Below are positions 1-11,798 of a DNA stretch of 64,000 nucleotides, one piece after another. The notes below the pieces were generated by a model. The model searched no databases. It was not told the origin of the DNA and worked only from the letters and a program-made list of their open reading frames with translations. This DNA comes from Aldehydirespirator sp965203575 (lineage in GTDB: Bacteria > Actinomycetota > Acidimicrobiia > Acidimicrobiales > Aldehydirespiratoraceae). Location: NCBI GenBank assembly GCA_965203575.1, contig OZ241894.1, forward strand, positions 372,001 to 436,000, read 5' to 3'. The number at the start of each line of letters is the position of its first letter. The first letter of the stretch is position 1. The position numbers and the translations under genes were made by a program.

Positions 1-274
1 TGCCGAGCCCGCGCAGGCGGCGGTTCTCGGATATCCCGATCGCCTCCATCGCCCTGCGGGCCTTCACCTTGCCCACGCCGGGCAGGGACTCGATCACAGC
101 CAGAACCTTCATCTTGCCGACGGTGTCGTCGTCCAGCCGGCCGAGGAGGTCCGAGAGGGAGATGTCACCGGCCTTGAGCTGTCCGCGGAGTTCGGCCCGC
201 TCGCGGCGGACCTTGGCCGCCTTGACCAGGGCCTCGCGCCTGACTTCATCGGAAATGGAAAACGGTTGAGCCAT
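1..274 (-). CDS. mihF: Integration host factor, actinobacterial type (mIHF), 3' end cut off
   Basis: A small basic nucleoid-associated protein of the actinobacterial mIHF family. The 91 visible residues begin MAQPFSISDEVRREAL. They end in the helix-two-turn-helix DNA-binding segment, which carries the family hallmark SLPGVGKVKARRAMEAIGI. mIHF proteins are about 105 residues long, so only some 10-15 C-terminal residues are missing. The start is ATG at 274. The gene lies 91 bp downstream of pyrF on the same strand. In other actinobacteria mihF sits between the pyr genes and gmk, which agrees with this position. Confidence 0.88.
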   Translation of the reverse strand, partial: MAQPFSISDEVRREALVKAAKVRRERAELRGQLKAGDISLSDLLGRLDDDTVGKMKVLAVIESLPGVGKVKARRAMEAIGISENRRLRGLG

Positions 275-365
275 GGGCGGTGAGATTAGCCAATGTGACG
301 CGGATTTGCCACCATTTCATCGAATTGGGTCTGCCGGTATCTGCGCATCTGCGGGGCAGAAAGTC

Positions 366-1091
366 TCACTGCTGGAGGCTGCGGTGCAGGCGCTCGGCGG
401 CCTCGAGGGGATCGGCGGCCCTGGTCACCGGCCTGCCGACGACCAGCAAGTCTGCACCGGCGGCCAGCGCCTGGACCGGTGAGGCCACCCGCCGCTGGTC
501 GTCCACCGAGTCCCCGGCCAGCCGGATGCCGGGAACGGCCCGGAGGAGTTCGGGCCGGACATGACGGGTCGCGGTCAGGTCAGGGGCGGCGCAGACCACG
601 CCCGCGCAGGCGGCCTCGAATGCCATCTCCATGCGCTGGGCGACCAGGTCGCGGGTGGCGGCGACTTGGGCTTCGCTGGTCAGCACCGTCACGGCCAGCA
701 CACCCGCAGGGCGGGTCGCGCCGGCGGCCAGACCCTCGGCTCCGGCCCGCAGCATCTCGACACCACCGGCGGCATGCACCGTCAGGTACGAGACGCCCAA
801 CTCTCCCACCACCCGGGCCGCCCGGGCCACGGTGTTGGGGATGTCGTGGAGCTTGAGGTCGCAGAACACGTCATATCCGAGGTCGATCATGGCTCCTATC
901 GCCTCGGGGCCCGCCGCGGTGTAGAGCTCCAATCCGATCTTGGCGACCCGGAAATGCCCGACCAGCGAGCGGGCAAGGCGGGAGGCCGCCACCAGATCGT
1001 CGACGTCGAGCGCCAGAGCGAGACGGTCGCGGACCGGCCCTGTGCGGGAGGCGCCTCCACCGCTCGTGGAGGCGGACATCGCTTCATCCAT
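366..1091 (-). CDS. pyrF: Orotidine 5'-phosphate decarboxylase
   Basis: Last step of de novo UMP synthesis, OMP to UMP plus CO2, cytosolic. At 241 residues it has the short bacterial OMPdecase length. The catalytic DxKxxD motif is DLKLHD at residues 78-83, with the key Lys at 80. The C-terminal phosphate-binding GRPVTRAADP is also present. The ATG at 1091 has a GGAG eight bases upstream and overlaps the pyrD stop by 8 bp, so translation is probably coupled to pyrD. It is the last pyr gene of the operon. Confidence 0.95.
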   Translation of the reverse strand: MDEAMSASTSGGGASRTGPVRDRLALALDVDDLVAASRLARSLVGHFRVAKIGLELYTAAGPEAIGAMIDLGYDVFCDLKLHDIPNTVARAARVVGELGVSYLTVHAAGGVEMLRAGAEGLAAGATRPAGVLAVTVLTSEAQVAATRDLVAQRMEMAFEAACAGVVCAAPDLTATRHVRPELLRAVPGIRLAGDSVDDQRRVASPVQALAAGADLLVVGRPVTRAADPLEAAERLHRSLQQ

Positions 1092-2007
1092 GGGCTGCTC
1101 CGATCAGCTCGTCCATTCGTTGCGCCCCCGCTTGGCGGCACCACTCCCGAAGTTCGGCAAGAACCCGCCAAGGGGCTCTGGGGTCGGCGAAGATCGCCGT
1201 GCCCACCTGCACCGCCGACGCACCGGCCTGCAGCATCTCGACGGCGTCCGCGCCGCGGGCTACCCCGCCGACGCCGACGATGGGCACTTCCGGCAAAGCT
1301 TCGCACACGTCGTAGACGGCTCGCACCGCCACTGGGTGCAAAGCCGCTCCGCTGACGCCGCCGCGCAGCCCTCCGAGGGCGGGTCGCCGCTTGTCGATGT
1401 CGATGACCATCCCGGCCAGCGTGTTGGTGAGGACCACCGCTTCAGCCCCACCGTCCACCGCGGCCTCGGCCACCGCGACCAGCTCGTGCGTGTTGGGGCT
1501 CAGTTTGGCCCAACGCGGCCGTCCGCAGCCCGCCGTCGCGGCCAGCGCCGCCGCGGTCGCCTCGACGGAGTGCGCGAACATGCGCATCCCGTCCTCGGTG
1601 TTGGGGCACGACACGTTCACCTCGACCGCCACCACCTGCGGCGGAGCCTCGGCCAGCGAATCGGCGGCCCGGCGGTACCCGTCGACGGTGTCGCCCCAGA
1701 TGCTGGCCACCACATCGGCTCCCTCGTCGATGAGAGCGGGCAAGTCCTGCTCGAGCCAAGACCCGGTGCCTGGCCCCTGCAGCCCCACGCTGTTGATCAT
1801 CCCCGCCGCGGCGTCGCGCAACGGATGCAGCCGTGGCGCCGGATTGCCCGGCCAGGGCTTGTCGCTCAGAGACTTGACCACTACGGCTCCCAGATCGCCG
1901 AGCCGGCCGTAGGGAGCCAACTCAGCGCCATGTCCCGAAGCGCCGGACGCAGTCATCACCGGGGCCCGCAGCACCACGCTGCCGACGCTCGTCGTCAGGT
2001 CGGTCAT
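1084..2007 (-). CDS. pyrD: Dihydroorotate dehydrogenase, class 1 (Cys-type)
   Basis: FMN enzyme oxidising dihydroorotate to orotate. The active-site loop reads NVSCPN (residues 131-136) with Cys134 as catalytic base. That marks a class 1 cytosolic enzyme, since class 2 membrane enzymes have Ser. The length (307) fits class 1B. Class 1B enzymes normally need PyrK (FAD, 2Fe-2S) to pass electrons to NAD+, and pyrK usually lies next to pyrD. Here the carB stop TAG is followed directly by the pyrD ATG and no pyrK is in the window. The enzyme may use a distant PyrK, or may be 1A-like (fumarate). A GGGGAG eight bases upstream supports this start. Confidence 0.93.
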   Translation of the reverse strand: MTDLTTSVGSVVLRAPVMTASGASGHGAELAPYGRLGDLGAVVVKSLSDKPWPGNPAPRLHPLRDAAAGMINSVGLQGPGTGSWLEQDLPALIDEGADVVASIWGDTVDGYRRAADSLAEAPPQVVAVEVNVSCPNTEDGMRMFAHSVEATAAALAATAGCGRPRWAKLSPNTHELVAVAEAAVDGGAEAVVLTNTLAGMVIDIDKRRPALGGLRGGVSGAALHPVAVRAVYDVCEALPEVPIVGVGGVARGADAVEMLQAGASAVQVGTAIFADPRAPWRVLAELREWCRQAGAQRMDELIGAAHG

Positions 2008-5355
<3,348 letters not shown>

Positions 5356-5370
<15 letters not shown>

Positions 5371-5437
5371 AGGACCCGCCCATCATCCGGTCGCCGCCCG
5401 ATGTGGAGTCGCCCGCCACTCCGTCACGCCGGGGCAC
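5356..5437. repeat. 15-bp direct repeat at the carA stop and carB start
   Basis: The sequence GTCACGCCGGGGCAC occurs at 5356-5370, where it encodes the carB start, and again at 5423-5437, where it encodes the carA stop. The offset is 67 bp. It looks like a small duplication across the gene junction. No function is evident. Confidence 0.6.
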
Positions 5438-6509
5438 GACGGCGATCCATCATCTCGGCGAAACGGGCGAAGTGGTGGCGTGCGTCGTGGGGACCGGGAC
5501 CAGCCTCAGGGTGATACTGCACGCCGAAGGCGTCGGCGCCGTCGACGGAGAGCCCCTCCAGGGTGCTGTCGTTGAGGCAGACGTGGGTCTCCGTCACGCC
5601 CGGCACCGATCCTGCCTCGACCGCGAAGTTGTGGTTCTGGCTGGTGATCTCGATGCGTCCGCTGGCGGTGCACCGAACGGGCACGTTGCCGCCGTGATGG
5701 CCGAAGCGCATCTTGAAGGTGCGCCCGCTGAGGGCCAGGGCGAGCAGCTGATGGCCCAGACAGATCCCGAAGACGGGAACCGAGCCCACAAGACCGCGCA
5801 GCGCCTCGATGGCAGGCCCGGCCAGCTCGGGGTCACCCGGCCCGTTGCTGAAGAACACACCGTCGGGTCGGCGAGCGAGCACCTCGGAGGCCGGAGTGTG
5901 CGCGGGCACCACGGTCACGGTGGCCAGCTCGCCCAGGCAGCTCAGGATGGTGGACTTGATGCCCAGGTCGTAGGCCACAACCCGGCGCGGGCCCGACCCC
6001 GCGACGTACGGCTCGGCCGTGGTGACCTCACCGACGAGATCCACGCCGCTGGTTCCGGGCTCGGCTCGGGCCGCGGCGAGCAGGGTCGCCTCGTCGGCGG
6101 TGCCGAAGGCACCGGGCATGGCACCCGCATCGCGGATGTGGCGGGTGAGGCGCCGAGTGTCGATGCCGGTGATGCCAGCGATGCCGTGGTGGCGCAGGAA
6201 GTCGTCCAGGCTGCCGGTTGCCCGCCAGTTGCTGTAGCGGCGGGCCAGATCGCGCACTATCACGCCCCGGCAGTAGGGCCGGGCCGCTTCCGAGTCGGCG
6301 TTGTTGGTGCCGTAGTTGCCGATGTGGGGATAGGTGAAGGCGATGATCTGGCCCGCGTAGGACGGGTCGGAGATCACCTCCTGGTACCCGCTCATCACCG
6401 TGTTGAAGACGACCTCTCCGGAGGCCACGGCGGCGGAAGCGCCGACGGCCTCACCTTCGAACACCTCCCCGTCGCACAGCACCAGCAGGGCCGGCTCCGG
6501 TGCAGTCAT
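5424..6509 (-). CDS. carA: Carbamoyl-phosphate synthase small (glutaminase) subunit
   Basis: Class I glutamine amidotransferase that hydrolyses glutamine and channels ammonia to CarB. At 361 residues the length is normal. The N-terminal CPSase domain contains FNTVMSGYQE. The glutaminase nucleophile is Cys250 in FGICLGHQLLAL, with His333 and Glu335 in QYHPEAGPGPHD completing the triad. The ATG overlaps the pyrC stop by 4 bp (ATGA), so translation is coupled. It lies between pyrC and carB in the pyr operon. Confidence 0.97.
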   Translation of the reverse strand: MTAPEPALLVLCDGEVFEGEAVGASAAVASGEVVFNTVMSGYQEVISDPSYAGQIIAFTYPHIGNYGTNNADSEAARPYCRGVIVRDLARRYSNWRATGSLDDFLRHHGIAGITGIDTRRLTRHIRDAGAMPGAFGTADEATLLAAARAEPGTSGVDLVGEVTTAEPYVAGSGPRRVVAYDLGIKSTILSCLGELATVTVVPAHTPASEVLARRPDGVFFSNGPGDPELAGPAIEALRGLVGSVPVFGICLGHQLLALALSGRTFKMRFGHHGGNVPVRCTASGRIEITSQNHNFAVEAGSVPGVTETHVCLNDSTLEGLSVDGADAFGVQYHPEAGPGPHDARHHFARFAEMMDRRRAPA

Positions 6510-7834
6510 CGCTGCGGCTCACCGTCGATCACCACCGGCTCGGAGGCCAGCAGCGTGTGGCGGACCCGGCCCCGCAACTCTCGACCCTCGTAAGGGGTGT
6601 TGCGGCTCGGGCTCGCCATGGCCTCGCCGGACACCGTCCAGGTCACGCCGGGGTCGATCACGCACAGGTTGGCAGGCTCTCCGGGCGCGATCGGCCGTCC
6701 GTGACGGTCGTCGATGCCGGCGATGACCGCGGGCTGCCAGGACATCAGGGCCAGCACCCGCTCGATGGGAAGATCCAGTTCGGTAAGGGCCAGGGCCAGC
6801 GCCGTCTCGAGCCCGAGCATTCCCGGGGGCGCCGAGTCGAAGGGCCTCTCCTTGTCGGCGCTGGTATGGGGGGCGTGGTCGGTGGCGATGGCGTCGAGGG
6901 CGCCGTCGGCCAGCCCGGCCCGGACCGCGGCCACGTCGGCGTCGGTGCGCAGCGGCGGATGGACCTTGAAGACCGTGTCGTAGCCGGCGCAGCAGGCGTC
7001 GGTGAGGGTGAAGTGGTGGGTCGTGGCCTCGGCCGTCACCGGCAGGCCCGCCTCCTTGGCCGCTCGGACCATGGCCACCGACCCGGCCGTCGACAGATGC
7101 TGGAAGTGCACCCTCGACCCGGTGAGCCGCGACAGGGCGATGTCGCGCATGACCATCAGCTCTTCTGCCTCGGATGGCTGGCCCCCCAGGCCGAGCCGGC
7201 TCGACCACTCTCCTTCGTGCATGGATCCGTCGGCAGTGAGTTCGTCCACCTCGCAGTGCTGGGCCAGCACTGCCCGACGACCGCCGGTGAGATGGTCGAG
7301 CCCGGCCGCGTACTCAAGGGCCCGCCTCATCACTTGGGCGTCCTGCACGCCGGCGCCGTCGTCGGTGAACACTCGAACTCCGAGCCGCGCCAGCTCGGCC
7401 ATGGGCGCCAGGTCGATCCCCCGGCGGCCAACCGTGATGGCGGCCGAGGGGTACACGTCGCAGCAGGCCACGGCGCTGAGGTCCTGCACTTCGCGCACCA
7501 CAGCCGCGCAGTCGATGGGCGGATCGGTGTTGGGCATGGCGACCATGGCGGTGAATCCGCCCAGGGCGGCGCCCCGGGCGCCCGTCTCGACGGTCTCGGC
7601 GTCCTCCCGGCCGGGCTGGCGGAGATGGACGTGCAGATCGACCAGTCCCGGAGCCACCACGCACCCCGAGGCGTCGAGCGTGCGGTCGCCTTCCACGCCG
7701 GCGGGATCGACCGAGATCACCCGGCCGTCGCCAACCAGCACATCGGCGCGGCGGCTGCCGCCGGCGTCCACCACGGTCCCACCCCTTATGGCGATGGTGC
7801 CATGCGGTGGCACCGCGGCCAGCCGGGCGGTCAT
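6506..7834 (-). CDS. pyrC: Dihydroorotase
   Basis: Zinc amidohydrolase that cyclises carbamoyl aspartate to dihydroorotate. The metal-binding motif is DLHVHLRQPGREDAET. AMPNTDPP and the C-terminal IATDHAPH are typical of type I dihydroorotases. The ATG at 7834 (MTARLAAV) has a GGGGGCGG upstream. An in-frame GTG at 7876 would add 14 residues but has no ribosome binding site, so I chose the ATG. It sits downstream of pyrB and overlaps carA by 4 bp. Confidence 0.95.
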   Translation of the reverse strand: MTARLAAVPPHGTIAIRGGTVVDAGGSRRADVLVGDGRVISVDPAGVEGDRTLDASGCVVAPGLVDLHVHLRQPGREDAETVETGARGAALGGFTAMVAMPNTDPPIDCAAVVREVQDLSAVACCDVYPSAAITVGRRGIDLAPMAELARLGVRVFTDDGAGVQDAQVMRRALEYAAGLDHLTGGRRAVLAQHCEVDELTADGSMHEGEWSSRLGLGGQPSEAEELMVMRDIALSRLTGSRVHFQHLSTAGSVAMVRAAKEAGLPVTAEATTHHFTLTDACCAGYDTVFKVHPPLRTDADVAAVRAGLADGALDAIATDHAPHTSADKERPFDSAPPGMLGLETALALALTELDLPIERVLALMSWQPAVIAGIDDRHGRPIAPGEPANLCVIDPGVTWTVSGEAMASPSRNTPYEGRELRGRVRHTLLASEPVVIDGEPQR

Positions 7835-7895
7835 GCCGCCCCCGCTTCGCGGCCCCATCGAGCCGATGCTGCGCACGGTTCAACCGGACGGATCC

Positions 7896-8858
7896 TCATG
7901 CCGCCATCACCCTTTCGCCCTCGGCCAGGTCCAGGCCAGAGCCGAGCAGCAGGAACAGGACCGCCATGCGGACCGCCACGCCGTTGGCGACCTGCTCGGT
8001 AATCACCGCATTGGGCCGGTCGGCCACGTCCCCGTCGATCTCCACGCCGCGGTTCATGGGTCCCGGGTGCATGATCAGGGCGTCCTCTCCGAGCCGGTCG
8101 GCCCGGGCCGCGTCGAGGCCGTACTCGGCCCGGAACTCTCGTAGCGAAGGAACGGACGCGCCGGCCTCGCGCTCCAGCTGCATCCGCAGCAGGTAGCAGA
8201 TGTCGATGTCGCCCAGGACCGAGTCGAGGTCATGGGTGACATCGACGGGCCAGCCTTCGAGGCTCAGTGGCAGCAGGGGACGGGGCGCCACCAGGGTGAC
8301 CTCGGCGCCCATGGCCGTGAAGGCCAGCACATCGGAGCGGGCCACCCGGGAATGGACAATATCGCCGACGATGGCCACCCGGGCGCCGTCGAGTCTGCCC
8401 AGACGCGTGCGGGCCGTGTAGAGGTCCAGAAGCGCCTGGGTGGGATGCTCGTGACGGCCGTCGCCGGCATTGATGACCGAGGCGTCGATCCACTCGGCCA
8501 CCCGGTGGGGCACCCCCGCGCACGAGTGCCGCACCACGATCGCGTCTATGCCCATTGCCCCGATCGTCTGCACCGTGTCCCGCACCGACTCACCCTTGTT
8601 GACCGATGAGGACCCCACGGAGAAGTTCACCGTGTCGGCGGACAGCTGCTTGGCCGCGGCCTCGAACGACAGCCGGGTGCGGGTGCTGTCCTCGTAGAAC
8701 AGCCACACCACCGTCTTGCCCCGCAGGGCCGGCACTCTGGGGATGCGACGCTGGCTCACTTCAGCGAACGAGTCGGTGAGGTCGAGCACGCGTTCCAAGT
8801 CCGGTCGGCCCAGATCCTCGATCGACAGCAGATGGCGGCGCTGCGCAGTCGTCTGCAT
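7896..8858 (-). CDS. pyrB: Aspartate carbamoyltransferase catalytic subunit
   Basis: Condenses carbamoyl phosphate with aspartate, the committed step of UMP synthesis. The carbamoyl-phosphate motif STRTRLSFEAA lies at residues 58-68. HEHPTQALLDLYT in the middle and the Asp-binding region near MQLERE are also present. At 320 residues the size is typical. The ATG at 8858 overlaps the pyrR stop as TGATG, with GGAG upstream. No pyrI regulatory subunit is present, as expected outside enterics. It is second in the operon after pyrR. Confidence 0.96.
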   Translation of the reverse strand: MQTTAQRRHLLSIEDLGRPDLERVLDLTDSFAEVSQRRIPRVPALRGKTVVWLFYEDSTRTRLSFEAAAKQLSADTVNFSVGSSSVNKGESVRDTVQTIGAMGIDAIVVRHSCAGVPHRVAEWIDASVINAGDGRHEHPTQALLDLYTARTRLGRLDGARVAIVGDIVHSRVARSDVLAFTAMGAEVTLVAPRPLLPLSLEGWPVDVTHDLDSVLGDIDICYLLRMQLEREAGASVPSLREFRAEYGLDAARADRLGEDALIMHPGPMNRGVEIDGDVADRPNAVITEQVANGVAVRMAVLFLLLGSGLDLAEGERVMAA

Positions 8859-9424
8859 CACTCCAGCTCTCCTATGTGAACTCCGTCGGACTGCACGTCC
8901 ACCATCTCGTCGCGGCTGGTCGGGAGGTTCTTGCCCACGTAGTCGGGACGGATGGGCAGCTCCCGGTGGCCGCGGTCCACCATCACCGCCAACTGCACCG
9001 CGCTGGGGCGGCCCCAGGTATGCAGGGCGTCGAGCGCGGCTCGCACGGTGCGACCGGTGAACAGGACGTCATCGACGAGCACGACCACTTGCTGGTCGAG
9101 GTTGATCGGAATGTGGGTCTCAGCCTGGGGCAGCACGGGCCGCAGGCCGATGTCGTCGCGGTGCAGGGCCACATCAAGAGTGCCGACCGGTACCGCGGAG
9201 CCTTCGATCTCGCTCAGGGCGGCCGCGATGCTGCGGGCGATGGGAACGCCGCCGGTCTGGAGGCCGATGATGACCAGGCCCTCGGTTCCGTGGTTGCGCT
9301 CGATCACCTCGTGGGTCATCCGGCGGATGGCGCGGTCCACGTCGTCGGCATTCATCACCTGGCTGCGAGACCGGAACGTGCCGCTGGCGTGGGGCACCGT
9401 GAAGCGGCGTTCTCTGTCAGCCAT
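8858..9424 (-). CDS. pyrR: Bifunctional pyr operon regulator / uracil phosphoribosyltransferase
   Basis: RNA-binding regulator of pyrimidine genes with UPRTase activity in its family. The PRPP-binding motif VVLVDDVLFTGRT is at residues 114-126. At 188 residues the length is typical. The start is the ATG at 9424, preceded by GGGGAGGA, which is the best ribosome binding site of the region. A longer in-frame start at 9463 is less likely. The gene heads the pyr operon. A PyrR-type RNA hairpin lies just upstream of its ribosome binding site, so autogenous translational control is likely. Confidence 0.95.
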   Translation of the reverse strand: MADRERRFTVPHASGTFRSRSQVMNADDVDRAIRRMTHEVIERNHGTEGLVIIGLQTGGVPIARSIAAALSEIEGSAVPVGTLDVALHRDDIGLRPVLPQAETHIPINLDQQVVVLVDDVLFTGRTVRAALDALHTWGRPSAVQLAVMVDRGHRELPIRPDYVGKNLPTSRDEMVDVQSDGVHIGELE

Positions 9425-9439
9425 GTTGTCCTCCCCGTT

Positions 9440-9457
9440 CGGGCCTCGCTGGACCCG
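9440..9457 (-). promoter_or_regulatory. PyrR-binding RNA hairpin in the pyrR leader
   Basis: Read on the minus strand the leader contains CGGGTCCAGCGAGGCCCG. It folds as a lower CGGG/CCCG stem, a bulged U, a CC/GG upper stem and a GNRA-type loop. This matches the known PyrR binding-loop consensus ARUCCNGNGAGGYU, except that the closing A-U pair is G-C, a compensatory change. The hairpin ends two bases before the GGGGAGGA ribosome binding site of pyrR. This is the layout expected for translational repression by UMP-bound PyrR, as described in mycobacteria. No intrinsic terminator is visible. Confidence 0.8.
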
Positions 9458-9566
9458 TTTCACGGTCGGGAGGCGACGGTATCACCGGCTCCGGCGAGTC
9501 GCGCGCATGCGCCCAATGCGATCGCTGACCTTGTGTTTCGCGGGCTGCAGCGGCAATGATTCAGCA

Positions 9567-10103
9567 ATGCAAGCAACGCCGAGTACCCCGAACCCCACAA
9601 CCCCAGGGCTGGCTGAGGCCCTGGCGTACGTGGAACTGCAGCGCTTGGAGAGCCGCTATGCCGATGTGGTCACCCGGCGGGCGTGGGGCGAGCTGGCCGA
9701 CTTTGTGCGGGACGACTGCCTGATCGTGGTGGATGTGCGCCATACGAAGTTCGAGTTCACTGGCCCCACCGAGTACGGCGAGTTCATAGACGGGGCAATC
9801 CAGCGCTTCTCGCTCTTCGAATTCGTGCTGCTCAACACGGTGATGCAGATAGACGCCGAGCGCGGCGTCGCTGCGGCCCGGGTGTACATGCAGGAGATCC
9901 GCCAGAACGTCTCCGACGGGCGGCGCACCGACGCCTTCGGCGTCTACCACGACCGTCTCGAACGCAGCGACGACAGCCGCTGGTGGTTCGCTTGGCGGCA
10001 CTATCGCAGCTTCGCCCGAACCGCTGAGCCTCGGGGCGACACCGACTTCGCCGTCTTCGACCTGCCGGTGATCCCGCTTGAGGAGATCCTGGGAGGCGAC
10101 TAG
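9567..10103 (+). CDS. SnoaL-like (NTF2 superfamily) protein
   Basis: A 178-residue protein with the pattern of SnoaL-like/NTF2 fold proteins: an N-terminal helical LQRLESRYADVVTRRAWGELADFVRDDCLIVVD, then strands that include VYMQEI and a WWFAWRHYRSFAR strand near the end. Family members are small alpha+beta-barrel enzymes (isomerases, hydratases) or binding proteins. No substrate can be read from the sequence. No signal peptide is seen. It is divergent from pyrR, and its stop overlaps the acetyltransferase stop by 4 bp in convergent orientation. Confidence 0.75.
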   Translation: MQATPSTPNPTTPGLAEALAYVELQRLESRYADVVTRRAWGELADFVRDDCLIVVDVRHTKFEFTGPTEYGEFIDGAIQRFSLFEFVLLNTVMQIDAERGVAAARVYMQEIRQNVSDGRRTDAFGVYHDRLERSDDSRWWFAWRHYRSFARTAEPRGDTDFAVFDLPVIPLEEILGGD

Positions 10104-10753
10104 CACCCCTCGGCTCGGGTGCGGGCGAACACGAGCGGCCGCGGCCCGGCGGGCTCCCTGGACGGCTTCCGGAGCGCTTGCACTCTGCGGAGGCCGGCCC
10201 GGCGGGCAACCGCCACGGACGCAGGGTTGTCGGCGGCGATCTCGGCCATGACCGCCTCCAGCGGCCCCGCCGACAGCGCCCAGTCGACCACAAGGCGGAC
10301 GGCCTCGCCGGCTCTGCCCCGACCTCGCCAATCCTCGGCGATCCACCAGCCGACCAGCGCGGCCCGCCGCACCGGGTCGAGGGCACTCAGTCCCACCTCG
10401 CCTATCACGGTCCCCGACGGCGGATCGGTGACGGCCAGATCCACTGAGCGCCCATCGGCCCATTCCCGCCCGCGCCGGGAGATCCAGCTTGCGGCTGAAG
10501 CCTCGTCGGCGGACTCGGGCACGCTCAGCCGGTCCCGGATCGCCGGATCATGCCACGCGGCTACGAGCGCCGGAGCGTCGGTGACGCGCCATGGCCGCAG
10601 CCTCGTGGTGGGGCCGGCGAGGTCAGGCACCGGCAGGACCATCGGGGCTGCCGGATCCGGTGAGCCTGCCAAGTCCTCGGAGGCGGCCGAGTCCGGTGAG
10701 GCCGCCCAGCTGTCAGAGGCTGCCGGATCGGGTGAGCCTGCACCGCCGCTCAT
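10100..10753 (-). CDS. GNAT family N-acetyltransferase (RimJ/RimL-like)
   Basis: Acetyl-CoA-dependent N-acetyltransferase of unknown target. Residues 1-40 are low-complexity (repeats of SPDPAAS and SPDSAAS). They are followed by a GNAT domain beginning TTRLRPWRVTDAPALVAAW. The acetyl-CoA-binding region is WWIAEDWRGRGRAGEAVRLVVDWAL and the late strand is NPASVAVARRAGLRRVQ. The ATG at 10753 overlaps the nusB stop (ATGA). The frame stays open further upstream but runs antisense-like through nusB, so the short start is preferred. Confidence 0.82.
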   Translation of the reverse strand: MSGGAGSPDPAASDSWAASPDSAASEDLAGSPDPAAPMVLPVPDLAGPTTRLRPWRVTDAPALVAAWHDPAIRDRLSVPESADEASAASWISRRGREWADGRSVDLAVTDPPSGTVIGEVGLSALDPVRRAALVGWWIAEDWRGRGRAGEAVRLVVDWALSAGPLEAVMAEIAADNPASVAVARRAGLRRVQALRKPSREPAGPRPLVFARTRAEGC

Positions 10754-11171
10754 GCTGGCGAATCTGATCCCCGTACTTCGTCGGCCACGGCTCGCAGCAC
10801 GCCGTTGAGGAAGCGGGGAGACTCGGCGCTGCAGTACTGTGTGGCCAGGGCGACCGCCTCGGACAGCACGACGCCGGTCGGCACATCGCCGCGGTGCACC
10901 AGCTCCCAGACCGCGATCCGGGCCAGGGTCCGGTCGACCACCGCGAGGCGCTCGAGCCGCCAGCCCACCAGGTGCCGCCGCAACAGATCGTCCACACTCT
11001 CGCGGTCGGCGTCCACCCCAAGGGCCAGTTCCATGGCGTACTCGGACGGTGGCACCGCTCGGCGAAGGCGGAACCGCCGGCGATCTCGGCCTCGTAGAGC
11101 ACCGCGAGGGCATCCTCGCGAGCTTCCCGGCGGGTTCCGAAACCGGGCACGGACGTACCGGATCCCGGCAC
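10750..11171 (-). CDS. nusB: Transcription antitermination factor NusB, with apparent frameshift
   Basis: NusB binds boxA RNA with NusE in antitermination. The gene is split between two frames. The N-terminal helix (RREAREDALAVLYEAEIAGG, start ATG 11171) is read in one frame. The rest, from VPPSEYAMELALGVDADR to FLNGVLRAVADEVR, is read in the next frame. Adding one G in the CGGTGCC run near 11060 would restore a continuous protein of about 140 residues. This may be a sequencing or assembly error, or a real loss. A GTG start at 11055 alone would lack the conserved first helices. The gene lies between efp and the acetyltransferase. Confidence 0.8.
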
Positions 11172-11182
11172 CTTGAGCCCGC

Positions 11183-11746
11183 CTACGCCCGGGCGATGTA
11201 GGTGCCGGAGCGGGTGTCCACCTTCACCCGCTCCCCCGGCGACACGAACAGCGGCACCTGCACGACCAGGCCCGTCTCCAGCGTGGCCGGCTTGGTGGCG
11301 CCGGACACCCGGTCGCCCTGTATGCCCGGCTCGGTCTCGGCGATGGCCAGCTCCACCGCCGCGGGCAGGTCGGTCCCGACTATCTCGGCGCCGTGCATCA
11401 GCATCACCGCCACCGAGCCCTCCACCAGGAACCGGGCGGCTTCGCCCAGGACCTCGGGAGGCACGGTGATCTGGTCATAGGACTCATTGTCCATGAAGAC
11501 GAGGTTGTCGCCCTCGCGGTACAGCAGCTGCATCTCGCGCTTGTCGATGGTTGCTCGCTCCACCTTCTCGCCGGCCCGGAAGGTGCGGTCGACCACCGCT
11601 CCGGTGCGCGCGTTCTTGAGGGTGGTGCGCACGAACGCATGGCCCTTGCCCGGTTTGACGTGCTGGAACTCGACGACGCTGAACAGGTTCCCGTCGAGGT
11701 CGAGAGTCATGCCGTTCTTCAGGTCGTTGGTCGTGATGGTGGGCAA
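11183..11746 (-). CDS. efp: Elongation factor P
   Basis: Translation factor that rescues ribosomes stalled at polyproline. At 187 residues it has the full three-domain length. Domain I carries the loop KPGKGHAF, whose Lys is the site equivalent to E. coli Lys34. Domain III ends VQVPLFVSPGERVKVDTRSGTYIARA, the family signature. The start ATG (MPTITTNDLKNG) is followed downstream by nusB, the common actinobacterial order pepQ-efp-nusB. Confidence 0.97.
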   Translation of the reverse strand: MPTITTNDLKNGMTLDLDGNLFSVVEFQHVKPGKGHAFVRTTLKNARTGAVVDRTFRAGEKVERATIDKREMQLLYREGDNLVFMDNESYDQITVPPEVLGEAARFLVEGSVAVMLMHGAEIVGTDLPAAVELAIAETEPGIQGDRVSGATKPATLETGLVVQVPLFVSPGERVKVDTRSGTYIARA

Positions 11747-11798
11747 GTTCGTCTCCTTGTCGGTCCCCGACGGTCCCTGCCGGGGCCGCCGTGTCGTT

